Made by a program: the position numbers and the translations under genes. Shown piece by piece: positions 26,344 to 36,279 of a stretch of DNA of 64,000 bases. The stretch spans positions 3,100,001 to 3,164,000 of the forward strand of contig NZ_CP075188.1 of NCBI RefSeq assembly GCF_020510525.1. The letters run 5' to 3'. Each line of letters starts with the position of its first letter. The first letter of the stretch is position 1. The notes beneath the pieces are model-generated. The model was not told where the DNA came from. It did no database searches and worked only from the letters and a program-made list of their open reading frames with translations. The stretch comes from Quatrionicoccus australiensis (lineage in GTDB: Bacteria > Pseudomonadota > Gammaproteobacteria > Burkholderiales > Rhodocyclaceae).

Positions 26344-28506
26344 TTATTTTCCCGGCCGCCAGCGTTTCAACAGCAGCGAGTTCGACACCACGGATACCGA
26401 ACTCATCGCCATCGCAGCCCCTGCTACGACCGGATTGAGAAATCCCAGTGCAGCCAGTGGAATTCCCGCCACATTGTAGATGAATGCGAAGAAAAGGTTT
26501 TGCCGGATTTTGCCCAGCGTCGCAGCAGAAAGAGAGATGGCATCAGCGACGCCGTTCAGGTCGCTGCGAATCAATGTCAGGTCGGCCGCCTCGATCGCCG
26601 CATCGGAACCGGCACCAATCGCGAAGCTGACATCGGCAGCGGCCAGCGCCGGCGCGTCGTTGATGCCGTCACCGACCATCGCCACCAGTGCGCCGCCAGC
26701 CTTCAACTCGGCCAGCGCCGCGGCTTTCTCGCCGGGCAGGATGCCGGCCCGGAATTCGGCAATCCCGGCTTCGGCTGCAATGGCAGATGCTGTAACAATA
26801 TTATCGCCCGTCAGCATCACCACCCGGATACCGCGTTCACGCAAGCGACGCACCGCCGCCTGAGAAGTCGGGCGCAAGGCATCGGCAATGGCAAAGATCG
26901 CCAGCAACTGTTCGCCGCCAAACATGGCCACGACTGTCTTGCCGGATTGTTGCAGATGCTGAATCCGGGCATCGTCAGCAATCCCGAACCAGGCTGGCGC
27001 CCCCAGACGCAGGATCTGGCCGTCTACGCTGCCACTGACGCCAAAACCCGGATGCGCCTTGAAATCGACACATTGTGGCAAGTCGACCGCCTGGCAGCGC
27101 GCCAGGATCGCCCGTGCCAGCGGATGCTCGGAACCCTGCTCAAGCGCCGCGGCCAGGCGCAGCACTTCCGCCTCGCTGCCCTGCATGACCTGCAGATCAA
27201 CCACCTGCGGCTCGCCCAGGGTCAGCGTGCCGGTCTTGTCGAGCGCCAGCACCGTGATCCGTTCGGCACGCTCGAGCGCTTCGGCGTTCCGGACCAGAAT
27301 GCCGGCCCGCGCCCCCTGCCCGGTACCGACCATGATCGCGGTCGGCGTCGCCAGCCCGAGCGCACAGGGACAGGCAATGACCAGCACCGCCACGGCGTTG
27401 ACCAGCGCTTCGGCAAAATCGGCCGAATACCACCACCAGCCGGCAAAAGTCAGCAATGCAATCGAACACACCACCGGCACAAAGATCGCCGAAATCCGGT
27501 CGGCCAGACGCTGCACCGGCGCTTTCGACCCCTGTGCCTCGCCGACCAGCCGGATGATGCCGGCGAGCAGGGTCTGCTCGCCAACCCCGGTCGCCCGGCA
27601 GCGCAAGGCGCCCTGGCCGTTCGCCGTCGCCGCGAAGACGCGGTCACCGGTCGACTTGCCGACCGGCATGCTTTCGCCGGTGAGCATGGCTTCATTGACG
27701 CTGGAATCGCCATCCACCACTTCGCCATCGACCGGCACGCTCTCGCCCGGTCGTACCATGAAGATATCGCCCGGCATCAGCGCATCGACCGGCATTTCGA
27801 CCCATTGCCCGTCGCGCTCGACGCGCGCCGTTTTCGGCTGCAGGCGGATCAGCGCCTCGATCGCCTCCGAGGTATGCGCCTTGGCCCGCGCCTCAAGCAA
27901 CTTGCCAAGCAGGACCAGGGTGATGACCGCCGCGCCGCCCTCGAAATAGACGTGCTGATCAAGACCGAACAGCGTGACCACGGCGGAAAAGCCCCAGGCC
28001 ATGCTGGTGCCGAGCGCGACCAGCACATCCATGTTGGCCCCGCCGCCACGCAGGGCCTTGAAAGCGCCGGCGTAGAAACGCCAACCGATCCAGAACTGGA
28101 CCGGCGTCGCCAGCAGGAACTGCAGCCAGCGCGGCAATTCATTGTGCTGACCGTGTTCGCCGAACATGAAGAACATCTGCCCGACCAAGGGCAGACTCAA
28201 GGCAACGGCAATCTGGAACTGGCGGATTTCGTGGCGGTAGACACGCTGTTTTTCGGCTTTTTCCCGTGCCCGGGTCTGCCCATCGACAAGTGCCGCAGAA
28301 AAGCCCGCCTTCGCCACTGCAGCGACCACCGCCGCTTCGTCGGCCGCTCCGGCCAGACGAATGCGCGCTCTTTCAGCCGCCAGATTGACGTTGGCCTGCA
28401 TGCCAGGCTGGCGATTGAGTACCTTTTCCAGGCGCGCCGAACAGGCGGCACAGGTCATGCCGCCAATCGAAAACTCGACGACCCGCCCACTCTCCGGTTC
28501 GTTCAT
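26344..28506 (-). CDS. copA: Cu(I)-translocating P1B-type ATPase
   Basis: A 720-residue membrane pump. The N-terminus has one HMA domain (GGMTCAAC), followed by eight helices with the copper-site motif [10 protein letters not shown], the phosphorylation motif DKTGTLT and the [10 protein letters not shown] hinge. It exports copper from the cytoplasm or loads copper into periplasmic oxidases. The start overlaps the usp stop (ATGA), so the two are coupled. The neighbourhood (TauE/SafE-like protein, hemN, fnr) resembles cbb3-oxidase maturation clusters, so a FixI/CopA2-like role is possible. Confidence 0.9.
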   Translation of the reverse strand: MNEPESGRVVEFSIGGMTCAACSARLEKVLNRQPGMQANVNLAAERARIRLAGAADEAAVVAAVAKAGFSAALVDGQTRAREKAEKQRVYRHEIRQFQIAVALSLPLVGQMFFMFGEHGQHNELPRWLQFLLATPVQFWIGWRFYAGAFKALRGGGANMDVLVALGTSMAWGFSAVVTLFGLDQHVYFEGGAAVITLVLLGKLLEARAKAHTSEAIEALIRLQPKTARVERDGQWVEMPVDALMPGDIFMVRPGESVPVDGEVVDGDSSVNEAMLTGESMPVGKSTGDRVFAATANGQGALRCRATGVGEQTLLAGIIRLVGEAQGSKAPVQRLADRISAIFVPVVCSIALLTFAGWWWYSADFAEALVNAVAVLVIACPCALGLATPTAIMVGTGQGARAGILVRNAEALERAERITVLALDKTGTLTLGEPQVVDLQVMQGSEAEVLRLAAALEQGSEHPLARAILARCQAVDLPQCVDFKAHPGFGVSGSVDGQILRLGAPAWFGIADDARIQHLQQSGKTVVAMFGGEQLLAIFAIADALRPTSQAAVRRLRERGIRVVMLTGDNIVTASAIAAEAGIAEFRAGILPGEKAAALAELKAGGALVAMVGDGINDAPALAAADVSFAIGAGSDAAIEAADLTLIRSDLNGVADAISLSAATLGKIRQNLFFAFIYNVAGIPLAALGFLNPVVAGAAMAMSSVSVVSNSLLLKRWRPGK

Positions 28507-28934
28507 TTGACCAGCAAGACCGGACAAGGCGCCAGATGCAGGACGCGCGCCGCAACCGAACCGGTCAACACGCCAGCCAGCGCACTTTGCCCATGCGTCC
28601 CCATGATGATCAGGTCACAGGCCAGTTCAGTGGCAACGTGGGCAATCACTTCAGCCGGCTGCCCGACGTGGATGTGGGTGGTATGAAAACGCCCGGCCGC
28701 ATCCAGCTTCTTTTGCGCTTCGAGCAGGCTGGCCTGCCCTTCTTCGAGGTAATAGCCATGCAGGGTGTCCTTGCCGATATGGGCCTGCACACGGCCGATC
28801 GGAATCGGCGGATGCACATGCAGCAAATGCACCTCGGGCACCTCGGCAAACCAGGCGGCGTGGGCCAGCAGATGATCGACCGCGCGCAGCGAACAGGCCG
28901 AACCATCAACCGGCAGAAGAATTTTAATTGTCAT
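28503..28934 (-). CDS. Universal stress protein (UspA family)
   Basis: A 143-residue single Usp domain. The ATP-binding motif G-xx-G-(9)-GS is visible as [15 protein letters not shown] near the C-terminus. Such proteins are commonly under FNR-type control in anaerobically regulated clusters like this one. It overlaps copA by four bases and follows the TauE/SafE-like gene by 8 bp. Confidence 0.88.
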   Translation of the reverse strand: MTIKILLPVDGSACSLRAVDHLLAHAAWFAEVPEVHLLHVHPPIPIGRVQAHIGKDTLHGYYLEEGQASLLEAQKKLDAAGRFHTTHIHVGQPAEVIAHVATELACDLIIMGTHGQSALAGVLTGSVAARVLHLAPCPVLLVK

Positions 28935-28942
28935 CGTGCATC

Positions 28943-29614
28943 CTAAATCCAGTGCAGCAAGCGCATCAGGCCAAGCAAGCCATACAGACCGAAACCCAGA
29001 ACCAGCAGCCCGGAAAACAGGCGGACCGCAGGCCGGCGAACAAACTCGTTCAGCCTTGCCAGCACGATGCCTGCGAGCAGCAGATTTGGCAAGGTTCCCA
29101 GACCGAAAGCCAGCATCAGCAAGGCACCGCGCCCGGCCGAGCCGGCCGTCAGGGCACTGGCCAGGGCGCTATAGACCAGACCACAGGGCAACCAGCCCCA
29201 CAGCAAACCAAGCGGGAAAGCCTGCTGCACACTGCGCGCCGGCAGAAAACGACGCGTCAGGGGCTGCAGCAAACGCCACAGGTGCTGACCGAAACGTTCG
29301 GTAAAGGCCAGGGTACTGGTCACCCCCAGCAGATAAAAGCCGAGTGCAACCAGCATCAGGTTGGCAAGAAAATAGAGCACCAGGCGGATCGGCACCTGGC
29401 CCTCGAGGCCCAGACTGGCTGCACCGAGCGCACCGGCAACGGCACCGGCGATGACATAGGAGAGGATGCGCCCGGCGTTATAGGCAAGGTGCATCGACCA
29501 ACGCGCCGGCGCGCCCATCGACAGGGCGCCGACAATGCCGCCACACATGCCGACACAGTGCGTGCCGCCAAGCAGGCCGACCAGGAACAATGCGAGAAAG
29601 CCGGAATCAGGCAT
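28943..29614 (-). CDS. TauE/SafE (DsbD_2-like) membrane protein
   Basis: A 223-residue protein with about six membrane helices. It starts with the motif GGTHCVGMCGG, which marks the group of DsbD-like proteins often annotated as sulfite exporter TauE/SafE and found beside fixI/ccoS and hemN genes. The two cysteines of this motif may handle copper or thiols. It begins the minus-strand copper operon; its upstream neighbour is hemN, 63 bp away. Confidence 0.7.
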   Translation of the reverse strand: MPDSGFLALFLVGLLGGTHCVGMCGGIVGALSMGAPARWSMHLAYNAGRILSYVIAGAVAGALGAASLGLEGQVPIRLVLYFLANLMLVALGFYLLGVTSTLAFTERFGQHLWRLLQPLTRRFLPARSVQQAFPLGLLWGWLPCGLVYSALASALTAGSAGRGALLMLAFGLGTLPNLLLAGIVLARLNEFVRRPAVRLFSGLLVLGFGLYGLLGLMRLLHWI

Positions 29615-29677
29615 GAAAAAACGGGGGAGACATCATAGGCGGCAGTTTAACCCGCCGCCTTGAAGCCGGCACCCCGT

Positions 29678-31081
29678 TCAGATCACTTTCGAGTAGCGCT
29701 TGCGCTGCCGATCGGCACGCAGATAGCGGTCGAAGACCATGGAAATGACACGCACCAGCATGCGCCCCGGCGGCAGAACGGTAATCCAGTCGCGCTCGAT
29801 CTTGAGCAGGCCACCGCGCTCCATCTCGCGCATTTCCTCGATCTCGTCGGCAAAGTACTTGTGGAAATCAATCAGGTGCGAGCTTTCGATCGACTCGATG
29901 GACAGTTCGAAATGACACATCAGGGCCTGGATGATCGAACGGCGCAGGATGTCGTCAGCGGTCAGCTCAATGCCGCGGAAGACCGGCAGCAGATCGGCAT
30001 CGAGGCGGTCGTAATACTCTTCCGCCGTCTTGACGTTCTGGCTGTAGGTCGGCCCGACCTTGCTGATCGACGAAATACCGAAAGACAGCATGTCGCAATC
30101 GGCGTAGGTCGAATAGCCCTGGAAGTTCCGGTGCAGGCGACCTTGGCGCTGGGCCACCGCGAGTTCGTCGTCCGGCTTGGCGAAGTGATCCATGCCGATA
30201 TAGACATAACCGGCTTCGGTCAGCTTCTTGATCGCCAGCGCCAGGATCTGCAGCTTGGTATCGGCCGACGGCAGGTCGGCGTCGTTGATCCGGCGCTGCG
30301 GCTTGAACAGGCTGGGCATGTGCGCATAGTTGTAGATCGACAGGCGTTCCGGATCCATCGCCAGAACACGTTCCAGGGTCCGGTTGAAACCCATCACCGA
30401 CTGGTGCGGCAAACCGTAGATCAGGTCGATCGAAATCGACTTGAAACCGTTGGCACGCGCATCGCGGATCACGTTGTAGGTTTCTTCTTCGCTCTGGACG
30501 CGATTCACCGCAACCTGGACCTTCTCGTCGAAGTCCTGGACACCGACACTCATCCGGTTGAAACCAAGTTCGCCAAGCAATGCAACGGTTGCCGTATCGA
30601 CCTTGCGCGGATCGACTTCAATCGAATATTCGCCGCCTTCAAGCAGCTTGAAATGCTTCTTCGTTTCCCCCATCAACTGGCGCATCTCGTCGTGCGACAG
30701 GAAGGTCGGCGTACCACCACCCCAATGCAGCTGGATGACCTCGTGCTCACCATCACGGCCTTCCAGGCAGGCAGCCTGCATGTCCAGCTCCTTGGCCAGG
30801 TACTTGAGGTACTTGCCGCTACGCGCATGATCCTTGGTGATGATCTTGTTGCAGGCGCAGTAGTAACAGATGGTGTTGCAGAAAGGGATGTGGAAGTATA
30901 ATGACAAGGGTCGGCTGATTGCGCCGATGTTGCGTTTGCCCAGCCACAGTTTGGCTGCGTCCGAATCGAAAGCCTCAACGAATCGGTCCGCTGTCGGGTA
31001 CGATGTATAGCGGGGGCCGTTCACATCGAAGCGGCGAATGATCTGAGGATCGAAGACGAGGTTTTCAGTTGCGAAATTCAT
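29678..31081 (-). CDS. hemN: Oxygen-independent coproporphyrinogen III dehydrogenase
   Basis: A 467-residue radical-SAM enzyme. The cluster motif CNTICYYCAC near residue 64 and the N-terminal GPRYTSYPTA are diagnostic of HemN. It converts coproporphyrinogen III to protoporphyrinogen IX when oxygen is low. I chose the ATG giving MNFATEN; a GTG-like extension of five residues has no advantage. It is divergent from fnr, and an FNR box lies between them. Confidence 0.93.
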   Translation of the reverse strand: MNFATENLVFDPQIIRRFDVNGPRYTSYPTADRFVEAFDSDAAKLWLGKRNIGAISRPLSLYFHIPFCNTICYYCACNKIITKDHARSGKYLKYLAKELDMQAACLEGRDGEHEVIQLHWGGGTPTFLSHDEMRQLMGETKKHFKLLEGGEYSIEVDPRKVDTATVALLGELGFNRMSVGVQDFDEKVQVAVNRVQSEEETYNVIRDARANGFKSISIDLIYGLPHQSVMGFNRTLERVLAMDPERLSIYNYAHMPSLFKPQRRINDADLPSADTKLQILALAIKKLTEAGYVYIGMDHFAKPDDELAVAQRQGRLHRNFQGYSTYADCDMLSFGISSISKVGPTYSQNVKTAEEYYDRLDADLLPVFRGIELTADDILRRSIIQALMCHFELSIESIESSHLIDFHKYFADEIEEMREMERGGLLKIERDWITVLPPGRMLVRVISMVFDRYLRADRQRKRYSKVI

Positions 31082-31135
31082 TAAACATACCGGCAAATTT
31101 TGATTGGATTATGTTGCGGCGCTGCACAATTTCCG

Positions 31136-31149
31136 TTGACTTGGATCAA
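31136..31149. promoter_or_regulatory. FNR box between hemN and fnr
   Basis: TTGACTTGGATCAA matches the FNR consensus TTGAT-N4-ATCAA in nine of ten defined bases. It lies 17 bases before the fnr ATG and 55 bases before the hemN ATG. Close to fnr it would repress that gene; for hemN it could activate. Confidence 0.75.
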
Positions 31150-31166
31150 GCGAACGCAGGTTGATA

Positions 31167-31907
31167 ATGCCCCAAAACACGGCCATTCAGGAAATTTCCC
31201 TCTCCGTCATCAAGACGGCATGTTCGAACTGCAACTTGCGCGAACTATGCCTCCCGTTCGGGCTCAGTCTTGATGAACTCGAGCGCCTCGACGATCTCAT
31301 TTCGACCCGGCGCCGGATCAAGCGCGGCGACCACCTTTATCGTGCCGGCGAGGCCTTCGACTCGATCTACGCGATCCGCAGCGGCTTTTTCAAGACCGAT
31401 GTGCTGCTCGAGGATGGTCGCGACCAGGTAACCGGCTTCCAGATGGCCGGCGAACTGCTTGGTCTGGATGGCATCAGCACCGAATTTCACACCTGCAACG
31501 CAATCGCTCTCGAAGACAGCGAAATCTGCTCGATCCCCTTCTCCCGCCTGGAAACCCTGTCGCGCGAAATCCACAATCTGCAGCACCATTTCCACAAGGT
31601 GATGAGCCGCGAAATCGTGCGCGACCACGGCGTCATGATGCTGCTCGGCACGATGCGCGCCGAAGAACGCCTTGCTGCCTTCCTGCTCAACCTGTCGCAG
31701 CGTTTCACGGCCCGTGGCTTCTCGCATGCCGAGTTCTACCTGCGCATGACGCGCGAGGAAATCGGCAGCTATCTCGGCCTCAAGCTGGAAACCGTATCGC
31801 GCGCCTTCTCGCGCTTCCAGGAAGAAGGCTACATCGCCGTGCAGCAGAAACACATCCGCATACTTGATGTAAATGGCCTCAAGGCCCTGATGAATCACCA
31901 GCGCTGA
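31167..31907 (+). CDS. fnr: FNR-type oxygen-sensing transcription regulator
   Basis: A 246-residue CRP/FNR protein. The N-terminal CSNCNLRELC plus the internal Cys in FHTCNAI give the four cysteines needed for the oxygen-sensitive [4Fe-4S] cluster. The recognition helix LGLKLETVSRAFSRFQ has the E-xx-SR pattern that reads TTGAT half-sites. The ATG has GCAGG before it; a TTG two codons upstream is unlikely. It probably controls hemN, itself and perhaps sox and cyd genes nearby. Confidence 0.93.
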   Translation: MPQNTAIQEISLSVIKTACSNCNLRELCLPFGLSLDELERLDDLISTRRRIKRGDHLYRAGEAFDSIYAIRSGFFKTDVLLEDGRDQVTGFQMAGELLGLDGISTEFHTCNAIALEDSEICSIPFSRLETLSREIHNLQHHFHKVMSREIVRDHGVMMLLGTMRAEERLAAFLLNLSQRFTARGFSHAEFYLRMTREEIGSYLGLKLETVSRAFSRFQEEGYIAVQQKHIRILDVNGLKALMNHQR

Positions 31908-31990
31908 GTCAGCGGCAAGCATCACCGTCGCAGCAGCAAAACCGCAGAAACTCTGCTGATCAGTCGCCAGGCCTCCCCCCGCAAAAGAAA

Positions 31991-32074
31991 ATTGCCGATG
32001 TCATCTGCGGCAATATGCCGCATTCCTGTGCGCAATCAACTCTAAGAGAATCCGCCGGTTAAAAATATAACCGG
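31991..32074 (+). promoter_or_regulatory. Inverted repeats in the leader of the copper receptor gene
   Basis: The 175-bp gap after fnr contains ATTGCCG/CGGCAAT (31991-31997, 32008-32014), an overlapping GCGGCA-ATA-TGCCGC (32007-32021), and CCGGTTA/TAACCGG (32055-32061, 32068-32074). The last hairpin ends within the GGGGAAA ribosome site of the receptor gene, so it could affect translation. Regulators are not identified. Confidence 0.45.
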
Positions 32075-32082
32075 GGAAATCC

Positions 32083-34314
32083 ATGCTCTTGCGCATCCAT
32101 CCATTAGCCGCCGCCATGGCGCTCGCCTTTTCATCGGCTGCCTTCAGCCAGACTGCACCCGATACCGCCAATCCGGACCAGGTCATGGACAATGTTCTGG
32201 TACGCGCCAGCCGCACTGACGGCATCGATGCGCAATCCGGCTCGGTCAGCAATGAACAGGTTCGCGCCCAGCGTCCGGCGACCAGCGATACCGCGACCCT
32301 GCTCAAGGACATCCCCGGCGTCAGCCTGAACAGTGCCGGCGGCGTTTCCAGCCTGCCCGCCATCCACGGCCTGGCCGACGACCGCCTGCGCATCAAGGTG
32401 GACGGCATGGACCTGATCTCGGCCTGCGCCAATCACATGAACTCGCCGCTCTCCTACATCGACCCGAGCAATGTAGAACAGATCAAGGTATATACCGGCA
32501 TCACCCCGGTCAGCGTCGGTGGCGACAGCATCGGTGGCAGCATCATCGTCAAGTCGCGCGAACCGCGCTTCGCCAGGGCCGGCGAAGGCCTGCTGACAAG
32601 CGGCGAACTCGGGACTTTCTATCGCTCGAACGGCAATGCCTGGGGCGTCAATGCCGCGGCGACGATTGCCAACGAGAACCTGAGCATCAGTTACAACGGC
32701 TCGACTGCCGAGTCCGGCAACTACAGCTCGGCCAAGGATTTCAAGCCGGATGGCATGACCACGGTCGGCAAACCCAACCTGGCCCGCAACGAAGTCGGTT
32801 CCTCGGCCTACAAGACCGAGAACCATGCGCTCGGCTTTGCCCTGCGTCACGAAAACCACCTGCTTGATCTCCGCCTCGGTTACCAATACATCCCCTACCA
32901 GGGCTATCCCAACCAGCGCATGGACATGACCGAGAATCGCAGCACCCAGATCAACCTGCGCTACACCGGCCTGTTTGACTGGGGCAAGCTCGAAACCCGC
33001 GTCTACAACGAGGAAACCCGCCACAAGATGGACTTTGGCGACGACAAACGCTTCCTTTACCCGAATGGGGCCGAAGGCATGCCGATGGACACCCGCGGCA
33101 ACAATACCGGCCTCCAGGTCAAGGCCGACATCGCCCTCGCCGGCAAGGACTTGTTGCGGGTTGGCGGCGAGTTGCAGCGCTACCGCCTCGACGACTGGTG
33201 GGAACCGTCCGGCACCGGCGGCATGGCACCGAACACCTTCTGGAACATCAACAGCGGTCAACGTGACCGGTTTGACGTTTTTGGCGAATGGGAAGCCAAC
33301 TGGACAACCCAGTGGAAAACCCAGATCGGCGCACGCAGCAGCACCGTGCGCATGGATACCGGCGAAGTCCAAGGCTACAACACCACGATGGCGGCTTACC
33401 TGGCCGAATCGACCGCATTCAACCAGGCCGACCGCAAACGCACCGACAACAATTTCGACCTCAGCCTGCTCGCCCGCTACACGGCAAATGACAATCAGAG
33501 CTTCGAAGGCGGCTACTCCCGCAAGACCCGCTCGCCCAATCTTTACGAGCGCTACAGCTGGTCGACCGGCGGCATGGCGATGCGCATGGTCAACATGGCC
33601 GGCGACGGCAACGGCTATGTCGGCAACCTCGAACTCAAGCCGGAAGTCGCGCACACCCTCAGCCTGACTGCCGACTGGCACGATGCCGGCAAACAGGAGT
33701 GGGGCGTCAAGATCACGCCGTTCTACACCTATGTCGAAAACTACATCGATGCCGAGTTGTGCACCACCGCCAACTGCAACGCTGCGAACGCGACGGCCGG
33801 CTTCCGTTATCTGCGCTTCGTGAACCAGGATGCCCGCCTGTTCGGGGTCGACATCTCGGGCTACTTCCCGCTCGCCAAAACCCGCGACTACGGCGACTTC
33901 ACGCTGCGCGGCCTGATCGGCTACGTCGATGGCAAGAACCGCGAAACCGGCGACAACCTCTACAACGTCATGCCGCTCAACGCCAAGCTGGCGATCGACC
34001 AGCGCAAGGGCAACTGGAGCAATACGATCGAAGGCCAGCTGGTCGGCGCCAAGGATCGCGTCTCGGAAGTCCGCAACGAGCTCAAGACGGGCAGCTACGC
34101 CTTGCTCAACCTGCGCAGCAGCTACCAGTGGAACAACATCCGCTTCGACATCGGTCTGGAAAATGCGCTGAACAAGCAATACTCGCTGGCACTGGGCGGC
34201 GCCTACGTCGGCCAGGGTTCGACCATGATGGGCACCAATGCGACGACGCCCTACGGCATTGCCGTCCCCGGCATGGGCCGCTCGCTCTACGTCGGAATGA
34301 ACGTCAAGTTCTGA
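32083..34314 (+). CDS. TonB-dependent copper receptor (OprC/NosA-like)
   Basis: A 743-residue outer-membrane receptor with signal peptide ending AAFSQ, a plug domain starting near DNVLVRASR, and a long beta-barrel ending in VGMNVKF with terminal Phe. The plug contains CANHM near residue 112, the CxxxM motif that binds copper in Pseudomonas OprC. The closest families (OprC, NosA) import or acquire copper, which fits the copA/copZ genes close by. The gene ends at a strong terminator. Confidence 0.85.
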   Translation: MLLRIHPLAAAMALAFSSAAFSQTAPDTANPDQVMDNVLVRASRTDGIDAQSGSVSNEQVRAQRPATSDTATLLKDIPGVSLNSAGGVSSLPAIHGLADDRLRIKVDGMDLISACANHMNSPLSYIDPSNVEQIKVYTGITPVSVGGDSIGGSIIVKSREPRFARAGEGLLTSGELGTFYRSNGNAWGVNAAATIANENLSISYNGSTAESGNYSSAKDFKPDGMTTVGKPNLARNEVGSSAYKTENHALGFALRHENHLLDLRLGYQYIPYQGYPNQRMDMTENRSTQINLRYTGLFDWGKLETRVYNEETRHKMDFGDDKRFLYPNGAEGMPMDTRGNNTGLQVKADIALAGKDLLRVGGELQRYRLDDWWEPSGTGGMAPNTFWNINSGQRDRFDVFGEWEANWTTQWKTQIGARSSTVRMDTGEVQGYNTTMAAYLAESTAFNQADRKRTDNNFDLSLLARYTANDNQSFEGGYSRKTRSPNLYERYSWSTGGMAMRMVNMAGDGNGYVGNLELKPEVAHTLSLTADWHDAGKQEWGVKITPFYTYVENYIDAELCTTANCNAANATAGFRYLRFVNQDARLFGVDISGYFPLAKTRDYGDFTLRGLIGYVDGKNRETGDNLYNVMPLNAKLAIDQRKGNWSNTIEGQLVGAKDRVSEVRNELKTGSYALLNLRSSYQWNNIRFDIGLENALNKQYSLALGGAYVGQGSTMMGTNATTPYGIAVPGMGRSLYVGMNVKF

Positions 34315-34340
34315 TCCCGACCCTGCGCAAGGCAACCAGA

Positions 34341-34368
34341 AATCCCCGGGCAAGCCCCGGGGATTTTT
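34341..34368 (+). terminator. Rho-independent terminator after the copper receptor
   Basis: AATCCCCGGG (34341-34350) pairs with CCCGGGGATT (34356-34365) around a five-base loop and runs into TTTTT. Confidence 0.92.
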
Positions 34369-34385
34369 CATTGCGGCAGGCAAAA

Positions 34386-34429
34386 ACCGGGTTTTCAGGC
34401 GGTCGACCGCCTGGAAACCGGCAAAATGC
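34386..34429. repeat. Palindromic intergenic element, copy after regA
   Basis: The core CAGGCGGTCGACCGCCTG (34396-34413) is an 18-bp perfect palindrome. It is flanked by AACCGGGTTTT on one side and GAAACCGGCAAAATGC on the other, extending the dyad. On the minus strand it follows the regA stop codon directly. T lies before and A after the stem on both strands, opposite to a terminator. Confidence 0.7.
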
Positions 34430-34975
34430 TCAAATCGGGATTTGCGGGCGCTTCTTTGCCAGCTTGCGTTGCAAGGTACGGCGATGCATCTTGAGGGCGC
34501 GCGCGGTGGCGGCGATATTGCCGCCATGTTCGCCCAGGGTGTGCTGGATGTACTCCCACTCCAGGTGCTGCACGGTCATCCGGTCCTCGGCCGGCACTTC
34601 CGGGATCTCGATACGGTCATCGAGCAGCGCCCTGACGATGGTCGCGACATTGGCCGGTTTGGGCAGATACTGCGCCGCCCCCAGCTTGAGTGCGCCAACC
34701 GCAGTCTGAATGCTGGCATAGCCGGTCAGGACAACGATACGCGCCGCCGGGACGATCTCCAGCAGGGGCTGGATCAGGTTGAGGCCGGACTGGCCAGCCA
34801 GATTGAGGTCGAGCAGGATGTACTCCGGATCCTGCTGGCGGCAAACCTCCAGACTTTCCGCAACGCCTGCCGCAGTCCGCACGGCAAATCCCTGGCGCGT
34901 CAGCGAGCGCCCCAATACTTCTCGAAAACTCTCGTCATCATCGATGACCAGCAACGGCCTTGCATCATGGCTCAC
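34430..34975 (-). CDS. regA: RegA/PrrA/ActR-type response regulator
   Basis: A 181-residue two-domain protein: receiver domain with acidic pocket DDDE (near residue 10) and phospho-acceptor Asp in ILLDLNL, then a Fis-type helix-turn-helix (GGNIAATARALKMHRRTLQRKL), the hallmark of the RegA family. RegA controls respiratory and redox genes. A GTG start preceded by GGGAGGAC lies inside the end of the kinase gene, an 11-base overlap. A longer frame upstream is not supported. Confidence 0.92.
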   Translation of the reverse strand: MSHDARPLLVIDDDESFREVLGRSLTRQGFAVRTAAGVAESLEVCRQQDPEYILLDLNLAGQSGLNLIQPLLEIVPAARIVVLTGYASIQTAVGALKLGAAQYLPKPANVATIVRALLDDRIEIPEVPAEDRMTVQHLEWEYIQHTLGEHGGNIAATARALKMHRRTLQRKLAKKRPQIPI

Positions 34976-36239
34976 GCCTGTCCTCCCGAATATCACTGCA
35001 TGGAACAAAAACCCGCGCACGGGTACCACCAGAGCTGAGCGCGGCAAGCTCCAGCCTGCCGCCGCGACGCTCCAGCGCCGCCCGCGCCAGCAACAAACCA
35101 ATCCCCATGCCGGTCGGCGAAACGATGGGCAGGCCACGCGCAAAAGCCAACAAGGCCGCCGGCAAAATCCCGCTGCCATCATCGTCGACCGTCAAAACCA
35201 GCATGCCCTGTTCCAGGCCGGCCTTGAGCGCAATCTGTGAAGCCCCCGCCTTGAACGCGTTATCGAGCAAATTCGCCAGGGCGCGCTCGACGGCCAGATC
35301 GAACGCCAGCACCTTGCGCTCCAGCCCGGGCGAAATCTCGCTGACCAGGGTCGCCGCCGGATTCAGTGCCAGCCAGGCCCCGAGCACGTTTCGCAACCAC
35401 TGCCCGGCATTCAGTTCGGCCGACTGCGACAGCCCTCTGGGCTGACCGGCGCGCTGCGCCAGTTGCGTCAAGGCCTGTTTGCACACCTCGATCTGACGCT
35501 GCATCAAACTCAAGTCAGGACGCAATGCCGGAGAAACCGTAGCGTCCGCGAGCAACTCATCGACCAGCACGTTCAAGGTTGCCAGCGGCGTACTCAATTC
35601 ATGCGCAGCCCCCGCCGCCAGGCTGCCCATCGAAATCAGCCAGTCGTTGCGTATCGCCTGCTCACGCGCCGCGGCCAGCTCGGCATCGCGTTCGCGCACG
35701 GCCTGCGTGATCTGCAGAATGAACCAGATGACAACAACCGCAGAAACCACATAAACCATCCACATGCCGAGCAGATGCAACTGGGTTGCCGTCTGTGCAT
35801 CGCGGATCGCCAGGGGCTGGTAAAAGCGCCACAGGAAGCTGTAGGCCAGGATGGCGGCCAGTCCCAGCAACCAGGCCTGGAGACGATTCAGTACGCAGGC
35901 CCCGATCGCAACCAGCGGCAGAAAGACCGAAATCAGCGGGTTGGTCGCCCCGCCCGACAGATAGACATAGCCGCCCCAGGCGGTCAGGTCGAGAGAAAGC
36001 TGGACCATCGGCGAGAACAGCGGCACCTCTTCGAAATTGCCGGTATTGAAAACAACCGCAGCATGCAGGCAGGCATTGATGCAGCCGACGACCGTGGCAA
36101 ATGCCAGCAGGCGCGGCAGCAATTCGGCAGACCCCAGCAGGTTGGGACTGACCAGCGCCGCAATGAACATTGCCAGAACGGAAAGCCAGCGCAGGTTGAT
36201 CAGGCGCACCTGGGTGAACTGGGTCAGCGAAGTAATCAC
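34965..36239 (-). CDS. regB: RegB/PrrB-type redox sensor kinase
   Basis: A 424-residue membrane kinase with six N-terminal helices. The quinone-linked motif GGATNP is in the loop near residue 95-100. The H box reads GAAHELSTPLATL, and a cysteine in QIEVCKQAL occupies the place of the redox-active Cys of RegB. The ATPase part is degenerate but has DDDGSGI and GMGIGLLLA. It senses the quinone pool and phosphorylates RegA. The start is a GTG with no good ribosome site; a terminator-like hairpin lies just upstream. Confidence 0.9.
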   Translation of the reverse strand: MITSLTQFTQVRLINLRWLSVLAMFIAALVSPNLLGSAELLPRLLAFATVVGCINACLHAAVVFNTGNFEEVPLFSPMVQLSLDLTAWGGYVYLSGGATNPLISVFLPLVAIGACVLNRLQAWLLGLAAILAYSFLWRFYQPLAIRDAQTATQLHLLGMWMVYVVSAVVVIWFILQITQAVRERDAELAAAREQAIRNDWLISMGSLAAGAAHELSTPLATLNVLVDELLADATVSPALRPDLSLMQRQIEVCKQALTQLAQRAGQPRGLSQSAELNAGQWLRNVLGAWLALNPAATLVSEISPGLERKVLAFDLAVERALANLLDNAFKAGASQIALKAGLEQGMLVLTVDDDGSGILPAALLAFARGLPIVSPTGMGIGLLLARAALERRGGRLELAALSSGGTRARVFVPCSDIREDRREP

Positions 36240-36251
36240 GAGGCCGGTGCC

Positions 36252-36279
36252 GAAAAAAAGAAGCCCCGCGAGCGGGGCC
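36252..36279 (-). terminator. Terminator-like hairpin just upstream of regB
   Basis: On the minus strand, GCCCCG/CGGGGC (36278-36273, 36268-36263) with a four-base loop is followed by TTCTTTTTTT. It lies about 20 bases before the regB start and faces the same way, so it would stop transcripts that enter regB from upstream. It could be an attenuator. Confidence 0.6.
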
